DNA of 64,000 nt from Phascolomyces articulosus (taxonomy: Eukaryota; Mucoromycota; Mucoromycetes; Mucorales; Lichtheimiaceae), in NCBI GenBank assembly GCA_025677815.1, contig JAIXMP010000008.1, positions 1,240,001 to 1,304,000 on the forward strand, written 5' to 3'. Within the stretch, counting starts at the first letter, position 1. Every line of letters starts with the position of its first letter. Made by a program: the position numbers and the translations under genes. Positions 49,850 through 60,312 of the stretch are shown piece after piece. The notes beneath the pieces are model-generated. The model did no database searches. It was not told where the DNA came from and worked only from the letters and a program-made list of their open reading frames with translations.

Positions 49850-50270
49850 TTTTTCAAAATTAGCCATGACGAATAGAAAATTAACTTTATTATTATTATT
49901 ATCTTTATTATAGAGTCGTGATATTACTATTCCAAAGTTATTCGACGAACTTGCTCCACGATTTGCTAACCGACAAGGTGGATATACCCGCATTCAACGT
50001 ATCGGTAACCGTTATGGTGATAATGCACCCATGGCCGTGATTGAATATATTGATGGACCTTCGGATCTTAAGCGTGAATTGACAACAAAAACAGTGGCCA
50101 ATCTTTTTGTAAAGAATGGTCAAGAACAAGTATCTGTCAAAGATTTGGTAAACAATAACACAGCCGATTTACCAAAGGCACTTGTACGCAACCTCAAGAA
50201 ACTTCAATTGGCGAATAGCATAGAAGCTATGGATGAAGCTGTTAGTAAAGAAATGGCTTCTCGTTCATAA
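49573..50270 (+). CDS. MRPL17: Mitochondrial large-subunit ribosomal protein bL17m
   Basis: Exons 49573-49785 and 49914-50270; 189 aa. The start [20 protein letters not shown] and [24 protein letters not shown] block are the hallmark of bacterial and mitochondrial L17, followed by [20 protein letters not shown] and, after the intron, [40 protein letters not shown] and EYID. The region after that, about 70 residues, is a fungal extension. There is no separate presequence; the L17 N-terminus begins at the first Met, as in yeast Mrpl8. The intron contains a 20-plus T run. Confidence 0.96.
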
Positions 50271-50802
50271 ATTATTATTACAACAAATGACGAACGACGA
50301 CAACCATGCAAGGATGATGACAATACATAAAAAAAGCATATTTACAAAAAAAATGTACATACTATTTTATTTCCACAAACACGCACACACACACACACAC
50401 TTTGATCCATTTTTATTTTTATCTCTCTATTTCCTCTTTTCCCCTTCTCAATCCAATTCAATTCATTTATTCTCATATATTGATTTAGAAGTTAAAAAAA
50501 ATATAACATTTATTATTTTGATTTGAATCAAAAAAAGAGCATAGCAATATTGATATGATTGGGATATGATCATAATGAAGGGAAAAAAGGATTAAAGTAT
50601 ACTTATCATGGTTATTTGGGGTTGACGTTCAAGTTACACCAACACAAAACATGCTAAGCTTCTTTACTTTCCAAGACGAACTTTACATCTTTATTATCTC
50701 ACAAGTTACAATATAAATATATCTCACATTACTACATATTAATATCCATTACAAACTCTTTCTTTCCTTTTATTATTTTTTTTCACACACATCTTCAATA
50801 GA
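50271..50802. other. Intergenic
   Basis: 530 bp AT-rich, with a short (AC)n at 50380-50400. No gene seen. Confidence 0.5.
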
Positions 50803-51723
50803 ATGAGCTTCAACGTTCTCTTTGAAGTACCTCTTTCCTTCATCCGATTATTCTTATACTTTATCGTCTTTTTCTACAAAAAAGAACAATTACAGCAACC
50901 ATCCAGTATAAAAAGTGTCATTGTAAACTATTACTATATCTGGTTACCAGCAGTAGCAGCATGGATACACGAATGTCTTCGATTTTACCATTATTTCTAT
51001 CTATCCGTTGATAATGACAACATGATAGTCTACAATACAGAATTACTCGTCATTCAGTCCATCTTGACCTGGTATGCCATTATCTTATATTGGTTACGAC
51101 TCGACGTGGATGATAATGATAACAAGGATGATAATACAAACACAACTTCCTTTCTTTTCAGAATCAAACATGTTCTTCACTTTGTCTACGAAACCGAAAA
51201 ACCCATCAAGTACGGGCTGTTCGTCTATATTGCATATACCTTTTTCCTTACACGGAGTGATTTATTGGATGGCACTTTTGAGGATCCACTCCCTTACAAA
51301 TTTATTGATACACTTTCTTGCTTTCTTACAACCCTCTTTTTTCTGATTTCTATCCGTGGTCACCCATCGTCGCCCTTTAGTTCACCATTATTCACCATCA
51401 ACAGGATTACGGTCTGGCTTATGTTTGGCCTGATTACACTACAACCTATTTATACACCATTGGAGGCAGTGATTCGTTTGTTACACAACGAACAAATGTA
51501 TTCTCAATATTCTTCCTTGGGTCCACTCTTGAAAGTCATATCGTTCCTTGTAGCTTGGAATGATGGAAAGTACCTGTCCGTATTACTATCTGACGTTAAA
51601 CATGGAAAACTTTTTTGGCCGAGTTTCAAAAACAAGTGGATGCACCAAAATGTAGAATCAAAAAATAATTCAATTGCTTCTACCACAAGTTCATATCATG
51701 ATGGGGGGATAGAGAAAAAGTGA
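50803..51723 (+). CDS. Orphan polytopic membrane protein, 306 aa
   Basis: Single-exon ORF, no family recognised. Roughly six to eight hydrophobic segments: SFIRLFLYFIVFFY (residues 12-25), YYYIWLPAVAAWI (44-56), LLVIQSILTWYAIILYWLRL (81-100), YGLFVYIAYTFFL (137-149), FIDTLSCFLTTLFFLISI (167-184), ITVWLMFGLITLQPIY (204-219) and a later LLKVISFLVAW (243-253). A short acidic Asp/Asn loop (about 102-115) lies between TM3 and TM4, and the C-terminal 40 residues are hydrophilic. The layout superficially recalls N-terminal membrane domains of fungal ABC transporters (TMD0), but no ATPase follows. Coding status is supported by the 306-codon length in AT-rich DNA. Confidence 0.75.
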   Translation: MSFNVLFEVPLSFIRLFLYFIVFFYKKEQLQQPSSIKSVIVNYYYIWLPAVAAWIHECLRFYHYFYLSVDNDNMIVYNTELLVIQSILTWYAIILYWLRLDVDDNDNKDDNTNTTSFLFRIKHVLHFVYETEKPIKYGLFVYIAYTFFLTRSDLLDGTFEDPLPYKFIDTLSCFLTTLFFLISIRGHPSSPFSSPLFTINRITVWLMFGLITLQPIYTPLEAVIRLLHNEQMYSQYSSLGPLLKVISFLVAWNDGKYLSVLLSDVKHGKLFWPSFKNKWMHQNVESKNNSIASTTSSYHDGGIEKK

Positions 51724-52331
51724 TAATATATATATATATATATATATATAGTTTTTTAATTCGATACCATGTACTATTGTATGCGTATATAAGAAATAGT
51801 TATTAGATAACTGATTGTGGAAAATACATTGGCTTTTGAATAACCTTCACTATTTTTTTTGGTAATGCATTGTATATTTTGGTATCATTATAATAATAAA
51901 TCTTGATTTTCTATTTATATAATAGTTACAAAAAAATGTGGCCAAATATATAATAAAATTCTTGCAAAGAAGATCAGATCATACTAATACAGTGAACACC
52001 ATACAGAATACTTCTTTGACAGTTCTTATCAACAAACTTTCATGTTACACTGAGACTAGAAATATTTAACCCACCTTCGGTTGATTGTTTAATTCCTGGT
52101 AAAATGTCCCACTTCATTTGATCAACACACAATATCAGAAGGGGTAAATATAGTCACGACAACCTTTCAAAAAAAAAAAAAAAAAAAACCAGGGCTTTCT
52201 TTACCTTATCTTATCCTCTTCCCCAGAAACCTTACACACCCTACTTCTTCTCTTTTTCTCCTCTTGCTTCCCCTTCTCATTCCTTCGACGTACAGTCGAT
52301 TTATATATATTTAAAAAGAAAAAAGACAGTA
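51724..52331. other. Intergenic
   Basis: About 600 bp, AT-rich, with a (TA)n run at 51727-51750 and an 18-A run at 52170-52187. A pyrimidine-rich tract just upstream of COQ2. No gene seen. Confidence 0.5.
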
Positions 52332-53681
52332 ATGAGATTATCACTTGCCGTTCGACTTACCAAAACAGCATTATACCAGAAGCCTTTTGTGCTTCGAAAT
52401 CCGGCCGTTTTAAAACAAACAACCCGTATTGCTCAAAAACCTATTGCAAACTATATTCAACGTCAATGGGTTCAATCGACTTCAACACAATCAACAGCAG
52501 CAACTGCAGGTCTTGTGAATGACGACGATAATTCAAAATCTAAAAGAATTGTTTATGGAGGTTGGATCGATCGCTTACCCGAGAAAATCGCACCTTACGC
52601 TTTTTTGGCTCGTATTGATAAACCTATTGGTACCTGGTTACTTTATTGGCCTTGTGGTAATTAAAATCGATCTCTCCCTTTTTTTTGTGGATATGTGTAT
52701 AAATTGATGATTTTAGGGGGGATATATAGAAATGTTACTGATCAAAAAAAAAAACCATGAATAGCCTGGGGTATCACTATGGCAACTTATAGTAATGATG
52801 TATCACCATGGAGCGCAGCATTCATGCTTGGTGCAATGGGTTTTGGTGCAGTTTGTATGCGTGGTGCTGGATGTACAATCAATGATTTATGGGATAGAGA
52901 TGTGGATAATAAGGTAGAAAGAACCAAAATCCGTCCCGTAGCTGCTGGTACTGTCTCAGTTCCTCAAGCCATTGGCTTTACCGGTCTTCAACTTCTTGGT
53001 GGTCTAGCTGTCTTTCTTCAATTAAATCATTACACGTAATATATCATCGTCCTTTTTTTTGGATATCCCAGATTTGTTGTTTCGTTGAATTAATCCTAAA
53101 TGACTAACCCTCCCTTTTTTATATTTCTAATACTTGATAGTATGTTGGTTTCAGCATCCACACTTTCACTTGTTGTTGCTTACCCATTGATGAAACGTAT
53201 TACCTATTGGCCCCAATTTGTTTTGGGCATGGCATTCAACTCGGGGGCTTTGATTGGATGGTCTTCCATGACAGGGGCTATTAATCCTTATGTATGCATA
53301 CCATTGTATGTAGGTGGTATTGCATGGACATTGACCTATGATACGATCTATGCTCACCAAGATAAAAAGGATGATGTCAAAGTGGGTGTCAAATCAACCG
53401 CATTACGTTTTGCTGATAAAACACCTCAATGGCTTACTGGATTTTCATCTGCCTTTGTTGGATTGACGGCTTTAGCAGGATATATGAATGGTCAAGGATT
53501 ACCCTTTTATTTAATCAGTGTGGGTGGTGCTGCAGCTCATTTAGCATGGCAATTAAAGACAGTTAATTATGATGATACAAAGAGCTGTTGGGATCGTTTC
53601 CGTAGTAATCATCAAGTAGGTGCTATCGTTTGGTCTGGTCTGCTGGCAGATTGTGCCTATGCTGCAACTTTAGCTGCATAA
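52332..53681 (+). CDS. COQ2: COQ2 4-hydroxybenzoate polyprenyltransferase (ubiquinone biosynthesis)
   Basis: UbiA-superfamily integral inner-mitochondrial-membrane enzyme joining the polyprenyl chain to 4-hydroxybenzoate. Exons 52332-52656, 52765-53035, 53141-53681 encode 378 aa. The first ~75 residues are basic and Ser/Thr-rich, a mitochondrial presequence. Then come [20 protein letters not shown] and TWLLYWPC, the first Asp-rich prenyl-diphosphate site [19 protein letters not shown] (NDxxDxxxD at 148-156) and the second, [14 protein letters not shown] (around 265-274), with STALRF after it. Multiple hydrophobic helices fill the rest. Full length and intact. Confidence 0.96.
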
Positions 53682-53896
53682 AAAAAAACTATATTCTATC
53701 CAACTTTCCTCTCGTTTTGCGTTTGACTTACACCAAAAAACCCAATTTATTACATTTTTTTGGCAAAATTATGCTGAATGCCCAGTAACACAATAATTTC
53801 TCTATCGTATTTCTTTCTGAAAAGTAATTTCATAAAATAATGTGCATATCGCTCTTCATCTTTTTTTCGATCCGAGAACCCACTTTCTTAGTTTTG

Positions 53897-53913
53897 ACCA
53901 AACCCCTCTATTA
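53897..53913. repeat. Possible terminus of a second Harbinger copy or nested end
   Basis: GACCAAACCCCTCTATT resembles the right terminal end of the adjacent Harbinger element (GCCCAAACTTCTCTATT) and forms an imperfect inverted repeat with the element's left end 25 bp downstream. Could be a nested end, or coincidence. Confidence 0.3.
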
Positions 53914-53935
53914 TACTGTTAATTATATGATAGTA

Positions 53936-53976
53936 GAGAAGTTTGGGCAAATTTCCAGTAGATAAATTTCCAGTAT
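53936..53976 (+). repeat. Left terminal inverted repeat of the Harbinger element
   Basis: Begins GAGAAGTTTGGGCAAATTTC and ends TTTCCAGTAT. Its reverse complement recurs at 57178-57218 with three differences. A TA lies outside in both cases. Confidence 0.9.
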
Positions 53977-54183
53977 ATTCTACTAGTCAAATTAGGAAAT
54001 CAATTTTTCTTCCATAACAAATCTAAACCATTCCTTTTTTGTAGATATCTGCATGACTCACAGTGCGTTTATACTATAAATCCTGGAGAATTTGAATAAG
54101 CAATATAATTTGAAAGGGATCATACTTTCATCAATTAATATTTATTCTTATTTCTAAAATTTTCTGTTTTTATATTATAAATA

Positions 54184-55728
54184 ATGCCTAAAACTCGTCG
54201 ATTACTTCGTAATATGAGCATGTATATGAATCTCAATGCTTTAGAGGTTGCACTTGAAGAGCAGGAAATTCGTCGTCAACAAGGTGTCTCGCAGCGACTT
54301 GTTGAAGTATATGGACGTGGTCATTTAAACATTAATCATTTGAATGACAATGACTGCAAAGTGCTATTTCGTTTCACATCCTCACAGGAAAGTGCAGTTA
54401 TAAAGTTTATATTTACAATTAAGATATGATTATAACTGTTCATTTTAGATAGCTATGTTGGCAAACGTTCTTGGTTTTGGCGAGCGTGTGTTTTTCCGAG
54501 AAGGAACTCGTCATGAATTTTCATTAGATTCCATGGAGGCGATGGTAATTATGCTTCGACGCCTGGCGTATCCTGCACGTTTAGATGATATAACCATCTT
54601 ATTTGGTCGGAGTAAAGATAGTCTTAGCATTATAATTAACACAATGATCAAACGTACCCATGAAACATTTGGTCAAGCACTCGAGTTTGATGAACATCAT
54701 TTTCGACCTGAAAATCTTCGACAATTTAGTCGGGCTATTCGTCAAAAAGGTAACCTGTTAAATGGATATATACAGTTTTTAATCAACAATTAACTACGAT
54801 AATATTCATGATGTATAACGATAAAAAACTACTATTAGATTCTGGGCATCAGCATATAGTAGGCTTCATTGATAGAACGTTAAATGCAATTGCACATCCT
54901 ATTAGAGGACAGGAAGCTGTTTATAATGAGCGTGTGGTACGGTAAGTAAAGTTTTTGAAAAAAAAGACATGAATATGTAGATATAAATACAATTGTTACT
55001 ATATAAGGACAACACGGTCTTAAATACCAGTCTGTGGTAACACCTGATGGCATAGCAGCGAGCATTTTTGGTCCTTTTGCTGGAACAATGCACGATCAAA
55101 GTTTATATGATACCAGTGGATTGGATTGTGTGATGGCCCAACATCTTGACTTGCGAGATAACGGGGGGCCTTGTTACAATTTATATGGTGATCCTGCATA
55201 TAGAGAAACAGATAATCATGCTCGCTCAGTTATTGGTAGTTACTACATATCTCTATTTACTAGATAGATATTTACATATGCGTATACCTCATATAATTTA
55301 CCATGTTGGTCAACGAGAGTGATGACAATGCTGAAGCTGCTGAAGAACTTAATGAACCAATGTCATCTTTGCGTATATGTGTCGAATGGGAGTTTCGGCA
55401 CATTACTACCCAATTTGCCTTTCTAAAATACAAACCTTCTCAAAAGGTGTTGATGAGTCCTGTTGGTAGCTACTATATAGTTGCCACCTTCTTAAAAAAT
55501 TTACAGTTGTGCTTGAATGGTGGAAACCAGACAAGCAACTATTTTGGTATCTCCCACCAACAATCTATGAGTATATCAGGAAATTGTTACACTCAAGTAG
55601 ACTTGGAGAGTCTGGGCAACAAGATGAACAACAAGAATAATAAACTAATGTATGAAACATTTCAACATGGCAGAGTATATACAAAATTTCAAAGATATAT
55701 AATTGATTTTTTTTTGAAGAAAAGATAA
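54184..55728 (+). CDS. Harbinger (DDE_Tnp_4-type) transposase, probably frameshifted at the C-terminus
   Basis: Best exon model: 54184-54396, 54449-54749, 54839-54931, 55008-55235, then either 55268 or 55337 to 55728. N-terminal region with a helix-turn-helix-like part (GTRHEFSLDSMEAMVIMLRR, FGRSKDSLSIIINTMI) precedes the catalytic domain. Triad: first Asp in GFIDRTLNAIAHPIRG, second Asp in YGDPAYRE, Glu in RICVEWEFRHI, with HGLKYQSVVTPDGIAASIFG between. C-terminal LCLNGGNQTSNYFGI is typical; afterwards the natural continuation PPTIYEYIRKLLHSSRLGE is in the +1 frame, implying a one-base deletion near 55555. If exon 5 starts at 55268 there is also an in-frame TAA at 55294-55296; starting at 55337 avoids it. 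So it is possibly damaged. Confidence 0.75.
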
Positions 55729-55848
55729 ACATAAATAGGCATAAGGTGTACAAAGAAAAGGATCGGTGTATTGCATTGTTATGTATAGTTATGGTTGTGG
55801 AGGAAGTGGATAAGGAAAGGTAGGGTTTTACGGAATATGTTGTTGGAT

Positions 55849-57032
55849 TTACGAGGAGGAGGAAGAAAGTGTAGGAACAGGAGACATGGATTGTACAGAC
55901 GGTGTAGATGATGTAGATGATGGTGCAGGTACTACTGGATGTGGAAAAAGAATGGGTGGATACCTAGATTGAAATCCAGGATGGTGACGAACTGAAGAAG
56001 TAAAAGAAGCCTGTTGAAGGGTCTTTCTTGAGGTATTGTTTGAGATGTTGACTACCTACGCATCTGCTCCTCAATACCCAGTAGACTGCTATCAGCAGCT
56101 AGTAAGACATTATCCATCGAAATTATCGCATCTCTTTGTCGGTGCATCAGTGCCTATGATTCGTCGTGTTGCCTTCGCATCAAGAGTGGCATTGGCTGCT
56201 CGGGTAACTTTACGTTGCAATTGATCAATGAGAAATAAGTTCCCTGATCTAGCGCCAAGTGAGATTCGACAACGACAAGAAGGAAGGTTCTCTTCTTCAT
56301 CCACGTCCTGCTCGTCACTTTCAATGGATGTACCATTTCCTTCATCATCATCTTTACCTCATTCCCCTCTCGTATCATCCATTTGCACTACTCTTCTCGC
56401 TTCCATTCCCTCAAATGCACACATAGCAAACCGACGCTGCTGCCCTAGTTGTCTTTGTTGCTGACTGGCATTTTCTTATGTCTTGCTGCAATGCGGTCAT
56501 TGTTTGCATCCATATAATAATAAATATCAAATATTAAACATTAAACACTACAATTATAGTATTATAAATAGTTTATTCAATATTAACTTACCAGCTGTAT
56601 GACTTCATCGATAGTGTTCTGGAGTTCACTGTATGTTTCATTCGTTCCAGTGCCTCTTCGCTGTTGTCTGTCTTCAGCTGCCCAATTGTCGCGGTACTCC
56701 ATTTTTTTTTCCTTGATAGTTGATAGGCTGAGAGGCGGCACGTTAGGGTGCACATTGTTGATCCGAGCCCTCACCTGTTGCCAAAGGGATCCAGCATCTC
56801 GTCTTCCGTTGTTTTCGTCTCGATGTTCAAATGGACGAAGATCCCTGATTGCTCGAAACGTCACTGTCAACCGAGCACCATCGTCACCCCAAGTACCGTG
56901 TCGCCTGGTGTTATGATTATGATTATTATTGTTGTTGTTATTTTTATTGTTATTGTTATTGTTCATGTTGATGTTGAGGTTGCTGATGTTGTTGCTGATG
57001 GTACTTATGTTAAGTTGAATAATCAAAAGCAA
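55849..57032 (-). pseudogene. Myb/SANT-like partner ORF of the Harbinger element, decayed
   Basis: Exon 56592-57032 encodes a poly-Asn N-terminus, then RHGTWGDDGARLTVTFRAIR, ENNGRRDAGSLWQQVRARI, LSLSTIKEKKMEYRDNWAAE, a trihelix/SANT-type DNA-binding layout, up to DEVIQL at a GT donor. Exon 2 from 56460 continues QQRQLGQQRRFAMCAFEG to DDTRGE, where a TGA (56359-56361) stops it; the same frame continues acidic (SIESDEQDVDEEENLPSC) to about 56110. A separate block ending SSTSSTPSVQSMSPVPTL with a stop at 55849 is probably the original C-terminus. Convergent with the transposase, ends about 120 bp apart. Gene content and order are those of PIF/Harbinger elements. Confidence 0.7.
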
Positions 57033-57177
57033 AGAAAAAATTCACTTACCTTACTTTCACTTGTCAAAGAGTGCGTAACGCGCTAGAGTAACTTTCATAG
57101 TTTAGCTTCACAACAATTTCCAGTAATCAGACATTACAATTGCCTTTTTAGGGTTGACTAGCCTTTTTTATTTAAAA

Positions 57178-57218
57178 ATAGTGGAAACTTATTTACTGGA
57201 AATTTGCCCAAACTTCTC
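57178..57218 (-). repeat. Right terminal inverted repeat of the Harbinger element
   Basis: Reads ATAGTGGAAACTTATTTACT then GGAAATTTGCCCAAACTTCT and C. Reverse complement matches the left repeat except at three positions. Confidence 0.9.
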
Positions 57219-58206
57219 TATTTATTTATATTTTTTAAACATATACTTTAAAATGTACATGCATGAGTAACTTTTACTATAAATATTGATTAAATATTTA
57301 TATTTTAGTTTACTTCGTTTTTTTTTGACAGTTCATGAATATGAATTATTTAGAGTAGATGTTCGATCAGTAGATGGTTTGTGTTGTGTGGGAAAAAAGA
57401 ATAAATCATGTGTATATTCGGTAGTGAATGTGTTATTACTCAGCCAGGTAAGAGCTTGTTCGATTATTCGGTAGTTATTGTATGTATAGTTCACTGGCAT
57501 CCGAGTTTCGGTGACAGAAGAATTTCATGTGCTCGAGGGTAGCATCAAACCTTGTTATAAAGCACAATCCCGGCATGTAAATAAAGTAACAGTCATTTGG
57601 ACATCATAAAATCCCCCAGTATGCTTTTTCTATATACGTATCCGACAGTCTAAATGGTAAGCAATTTATAAAAGAACATCGAGCTTGTACGATACTAAAC
57701 TTTATAGTATACAATTCTTTTTTTAAGTGTTTAATATAATGACTCTACTTTTGATTAATGATCAGAGTAGTTCCAGCCATCAAATAAAAAAAGAACAGCG
57801 GGTACCATGCTGATAATATTAGGACGCCAAATCATCAAATGCTTGGTGCCACACTAGAAATTTCAGCCACCTATAACTTGGAAAAATTCTGTATGCAACA
57901 TATATAAACATTTTATACTCTCCAGGGAATTTTTTTCTTATAAATTATATATTTATATATTTATATCATTATAATAATAGTATATATAATAAAAAAAAAT
58001 GCATAGAAAAAATGCATAGAAAAAAAAAGAAAAAAAAAGCATCCCTTTAATACATGTGAAAAAAGCTGATAAAAGATTACAGAGTAAGAAAAATTTGTTG
58101 ACATGTGTGCGTGAGTACGTTTTGTTTGCGTATGTGCTTATACATAGTATGATTGTGTGATATAAGTCTGTGTGTTTTTAAAAAGAGCGTAAGATATGGC
58201 TTTTTT
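57219..58206. other. Intergenic
   Basis: About 1 kb AT-rich between the transposon and the lectin gene's 3' end. No gene seen; short TA-rich tracts around 57945-57990. Confidence 0.5.
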
Positions 58207-60312
58207 TTATTGGGGTGGATAACCAGGGTAACCACTGGATGGTGGATATCCACCAGATTGATCACCACCTGGCATTTGCATGGTTTGTTGTCTTTGTGGT
58301 TGAGGTGGGTAAAAACCGCCAGCAGAAGATGCAGGAGGATAACCGGAGCTAGCAGGAGGATAACCAGCAGGACCTCCAGGTGGAGGAGCAGGCGGATAAC
58401 CAGAAGCATGAGGTTGTTGTTGTTGAGGAGGATAACCTGGTGAGGATGGAGGATAGACATTTGTATTATGTTGTTGTTGAGGCGAAGTGGCATATGGTTG
58501 AGAAGGAGGATACACATTATGTTGTTGAGGGGAAGTAGCATATCCACCTTGCGAAGGAGGATAGACACTAGCACCATGTTGTTGAGGAGAGGCAGTGGGC
58601 GGGTATCCAGAAGGTGGTTGAGGAGGATAGACGTTGGTATTATGTTGTTGAGGTGATCCACCATAACCACCGCCACCACTTACTTGAGCAGGATAAGCAC
58701 CACCAGGGGGAGGATAGGTACTAGTAGGAGGAGCAGATGTTGGAGGTGGAGGAGGATAATTACTATAACTTGATTGTTGTTGTTGTGGTTGTTGGTATTG
58801 ATGTTGTGGAGATTGTTGGTAACCTGTTTGACTGGGATAACCTGGCTGAGCTGGATGTCCACTTTGAGTTGAAGTGGCTGGGTGATGACCACCAGGGTAG
58901 TTACCAGGCGCAAGATTTTCGGGTAATTGGGAGTTGCTGCCAGTAGTAGGTGTAATGGGTGTTGTAGGTGTTGGACCAGCACCGTTCACACCAGTGACGT
59001 TGATATCGTCAGGTAATCGTGTCAATTCAGGTGGAACGCCTACTTCAGCACCATAACCCAATCGAGGAAGACCAAATCCAGGTTTCTTATGCAATGGACC
59101 TGAATCAGCAGCCAAGTTCAAAGAACCTTCAAAACGCTGATAGGGCTCAAGGTACCAAAGTTGATTCAAATTATCCGAATCCTTTCGCTTAAACAATAAA
59201 ACTTGTGCTCCACCATCTTCACTATCACCCTAAATAATGTATTATAATAAAATTAATGTCCCGCAAACAAAATATGTAGAATCACTGTAATAATATTCGC
59301 GTTATGCTTGTTCCAATGATAAAAATAAGTTTTCTCTTTTTACCTTGATATCTAGAACCATGGTGTTATACACCATAGAATAAATGTGTCCATTATCGAA
59401 ACCCCACTAATGAAAATGAATAGCAATTGAATTTAATATATTATGACTTATTTGGATGAATGGAATATGCTTATAAAAGGGTCATTTTTTACCTCTTGAG
59501 ATGGGTTATCTTTCCGTTTGTTCTGGATAATCGCCTTGTCCTTCTTAAAAGCGCCTTTTATAAATAAAAACCAGTAAGGTTTAATCGAATTATTCCCTTT
59601 TTTTATAATTCCTTTTTTCCATTTCAAACTAGTACTTACTTGTTCTAATATCCAAAACTAATTGTAACAAAAAAATAAGGTGCTCATATTAGAGATAATT
59701 CATGTTATAATTTTGAGGTCATCCGTTTTTCCGGCGGTTGAATCGGCAAAAGAGAAAGAGAGACTTACCATGACCAGATTTCTTATTCACAATACGTCCT
59801 TGATCGAAAGACCATAATCTATATCATATTAATACCGATGACGTGTGTGAGTGTTCTGAACTAGATCCGATAGGTTGGTGGGAGAGAGAGAGAGAAAGAG
59901 AAAGAGAGAATAGACATAAAGAAACAAAAAGTGGGTGTGTTTTTGCTATATAAAGGGTCCATGTTTTTTTTTGTTTTTTCTTCCCTTTATATTTCTTTTT
60001 TCTTTTTTACCCCACACTTTCACCTTTTCTCTATTTCCCCCTTCCCCATTGAAAAACAAATCTCGAATAGATTGAGTTCAATTGATACACTTACTGATTA
60101 TCTGAATCAGCAAACTTTTGTGGCCAAACAATGATGTTGGCATCAGCCTATTTATTATTTTCAAACCCGAGGTAATTTGATCAGAACACATTTCTCGGTT
60201 ATTTTTTATTTTTAATTCAAGAGAATTATAATACCTTTGTTTGACCATCATAAACATCAAGGGCGTAGCCGTGCTTACGCGAAATAATATAAAAGTATCC
60301 TTGTGGGAACAT
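58207..60312 (-). CDS. Ricin-B-type beta-trefoil lectin-like protein with Pro/Tyr/Gln-rich tail
   Basis: Minus-strand exons 60235-60312, 60095-60147, 59769-59818, 59640-59657, 59493-59554, 59344-59406, 58207-59229; 448 aa, all phases consistent. The first ~150 residues form a beta-trefoil carbohydrate-binding-like domain with repeated QxW/Y-type units: MFPQGYFYIISRKHGYALDV, SDNQLWSFDQGRIVNKKSGH, VLDIRTSAFKKDKAI, WGFDNGHIYSMVYNTMVLDI, AQVLLFKRKDSDNLNQLWYL. Exon 4 is only 18 nt. About 240 residues of disordered Pro/Tyr/Gln/Gly-rich tail follow, with repeated SPQQHNxxVYPP units. The domain is a lectin fold only; no enzymatic partner is present. No signal peptide is apparent, so an intracellular sugar- or glycan-binding role is possible but unproven. 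Confidence 0.88.
58440..58660 (-). repeat. Degenerate coding tandem repeats in the lectin tail
   Basis: The encoded motif SPQQHNTNVYPP/SPQQHGASVYPP/SPQQHNVYPP recurs about five times with spacing of 12 to 27 codons. DNA copies share ATGTTGTTGAGG (plus strand). Reads as expansion of a short codon block. Confidence 0.8.

Larger units (their letters stand above)
53936..57218. mobile_element. PIF/Harbinger-type DNA transposon with terminal inverted repeats
   Basis: A 3.28-kb element bounded by 41-bp terminal inverted repeats that agree at 38 of 41 positions by my reading. It carries the two convergent genes expected of PIF/Harbinger elements: a DDE transposase on plus (54184-55728) and a Myb/SANT-like protein on minus (55849-57032). 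Both show lesions, so the element is probably no longer autonomous. The repeats are flanked by TA on both sides; a clear 3-bp TWA target duplication is not obvious. Confidence 0.85.
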
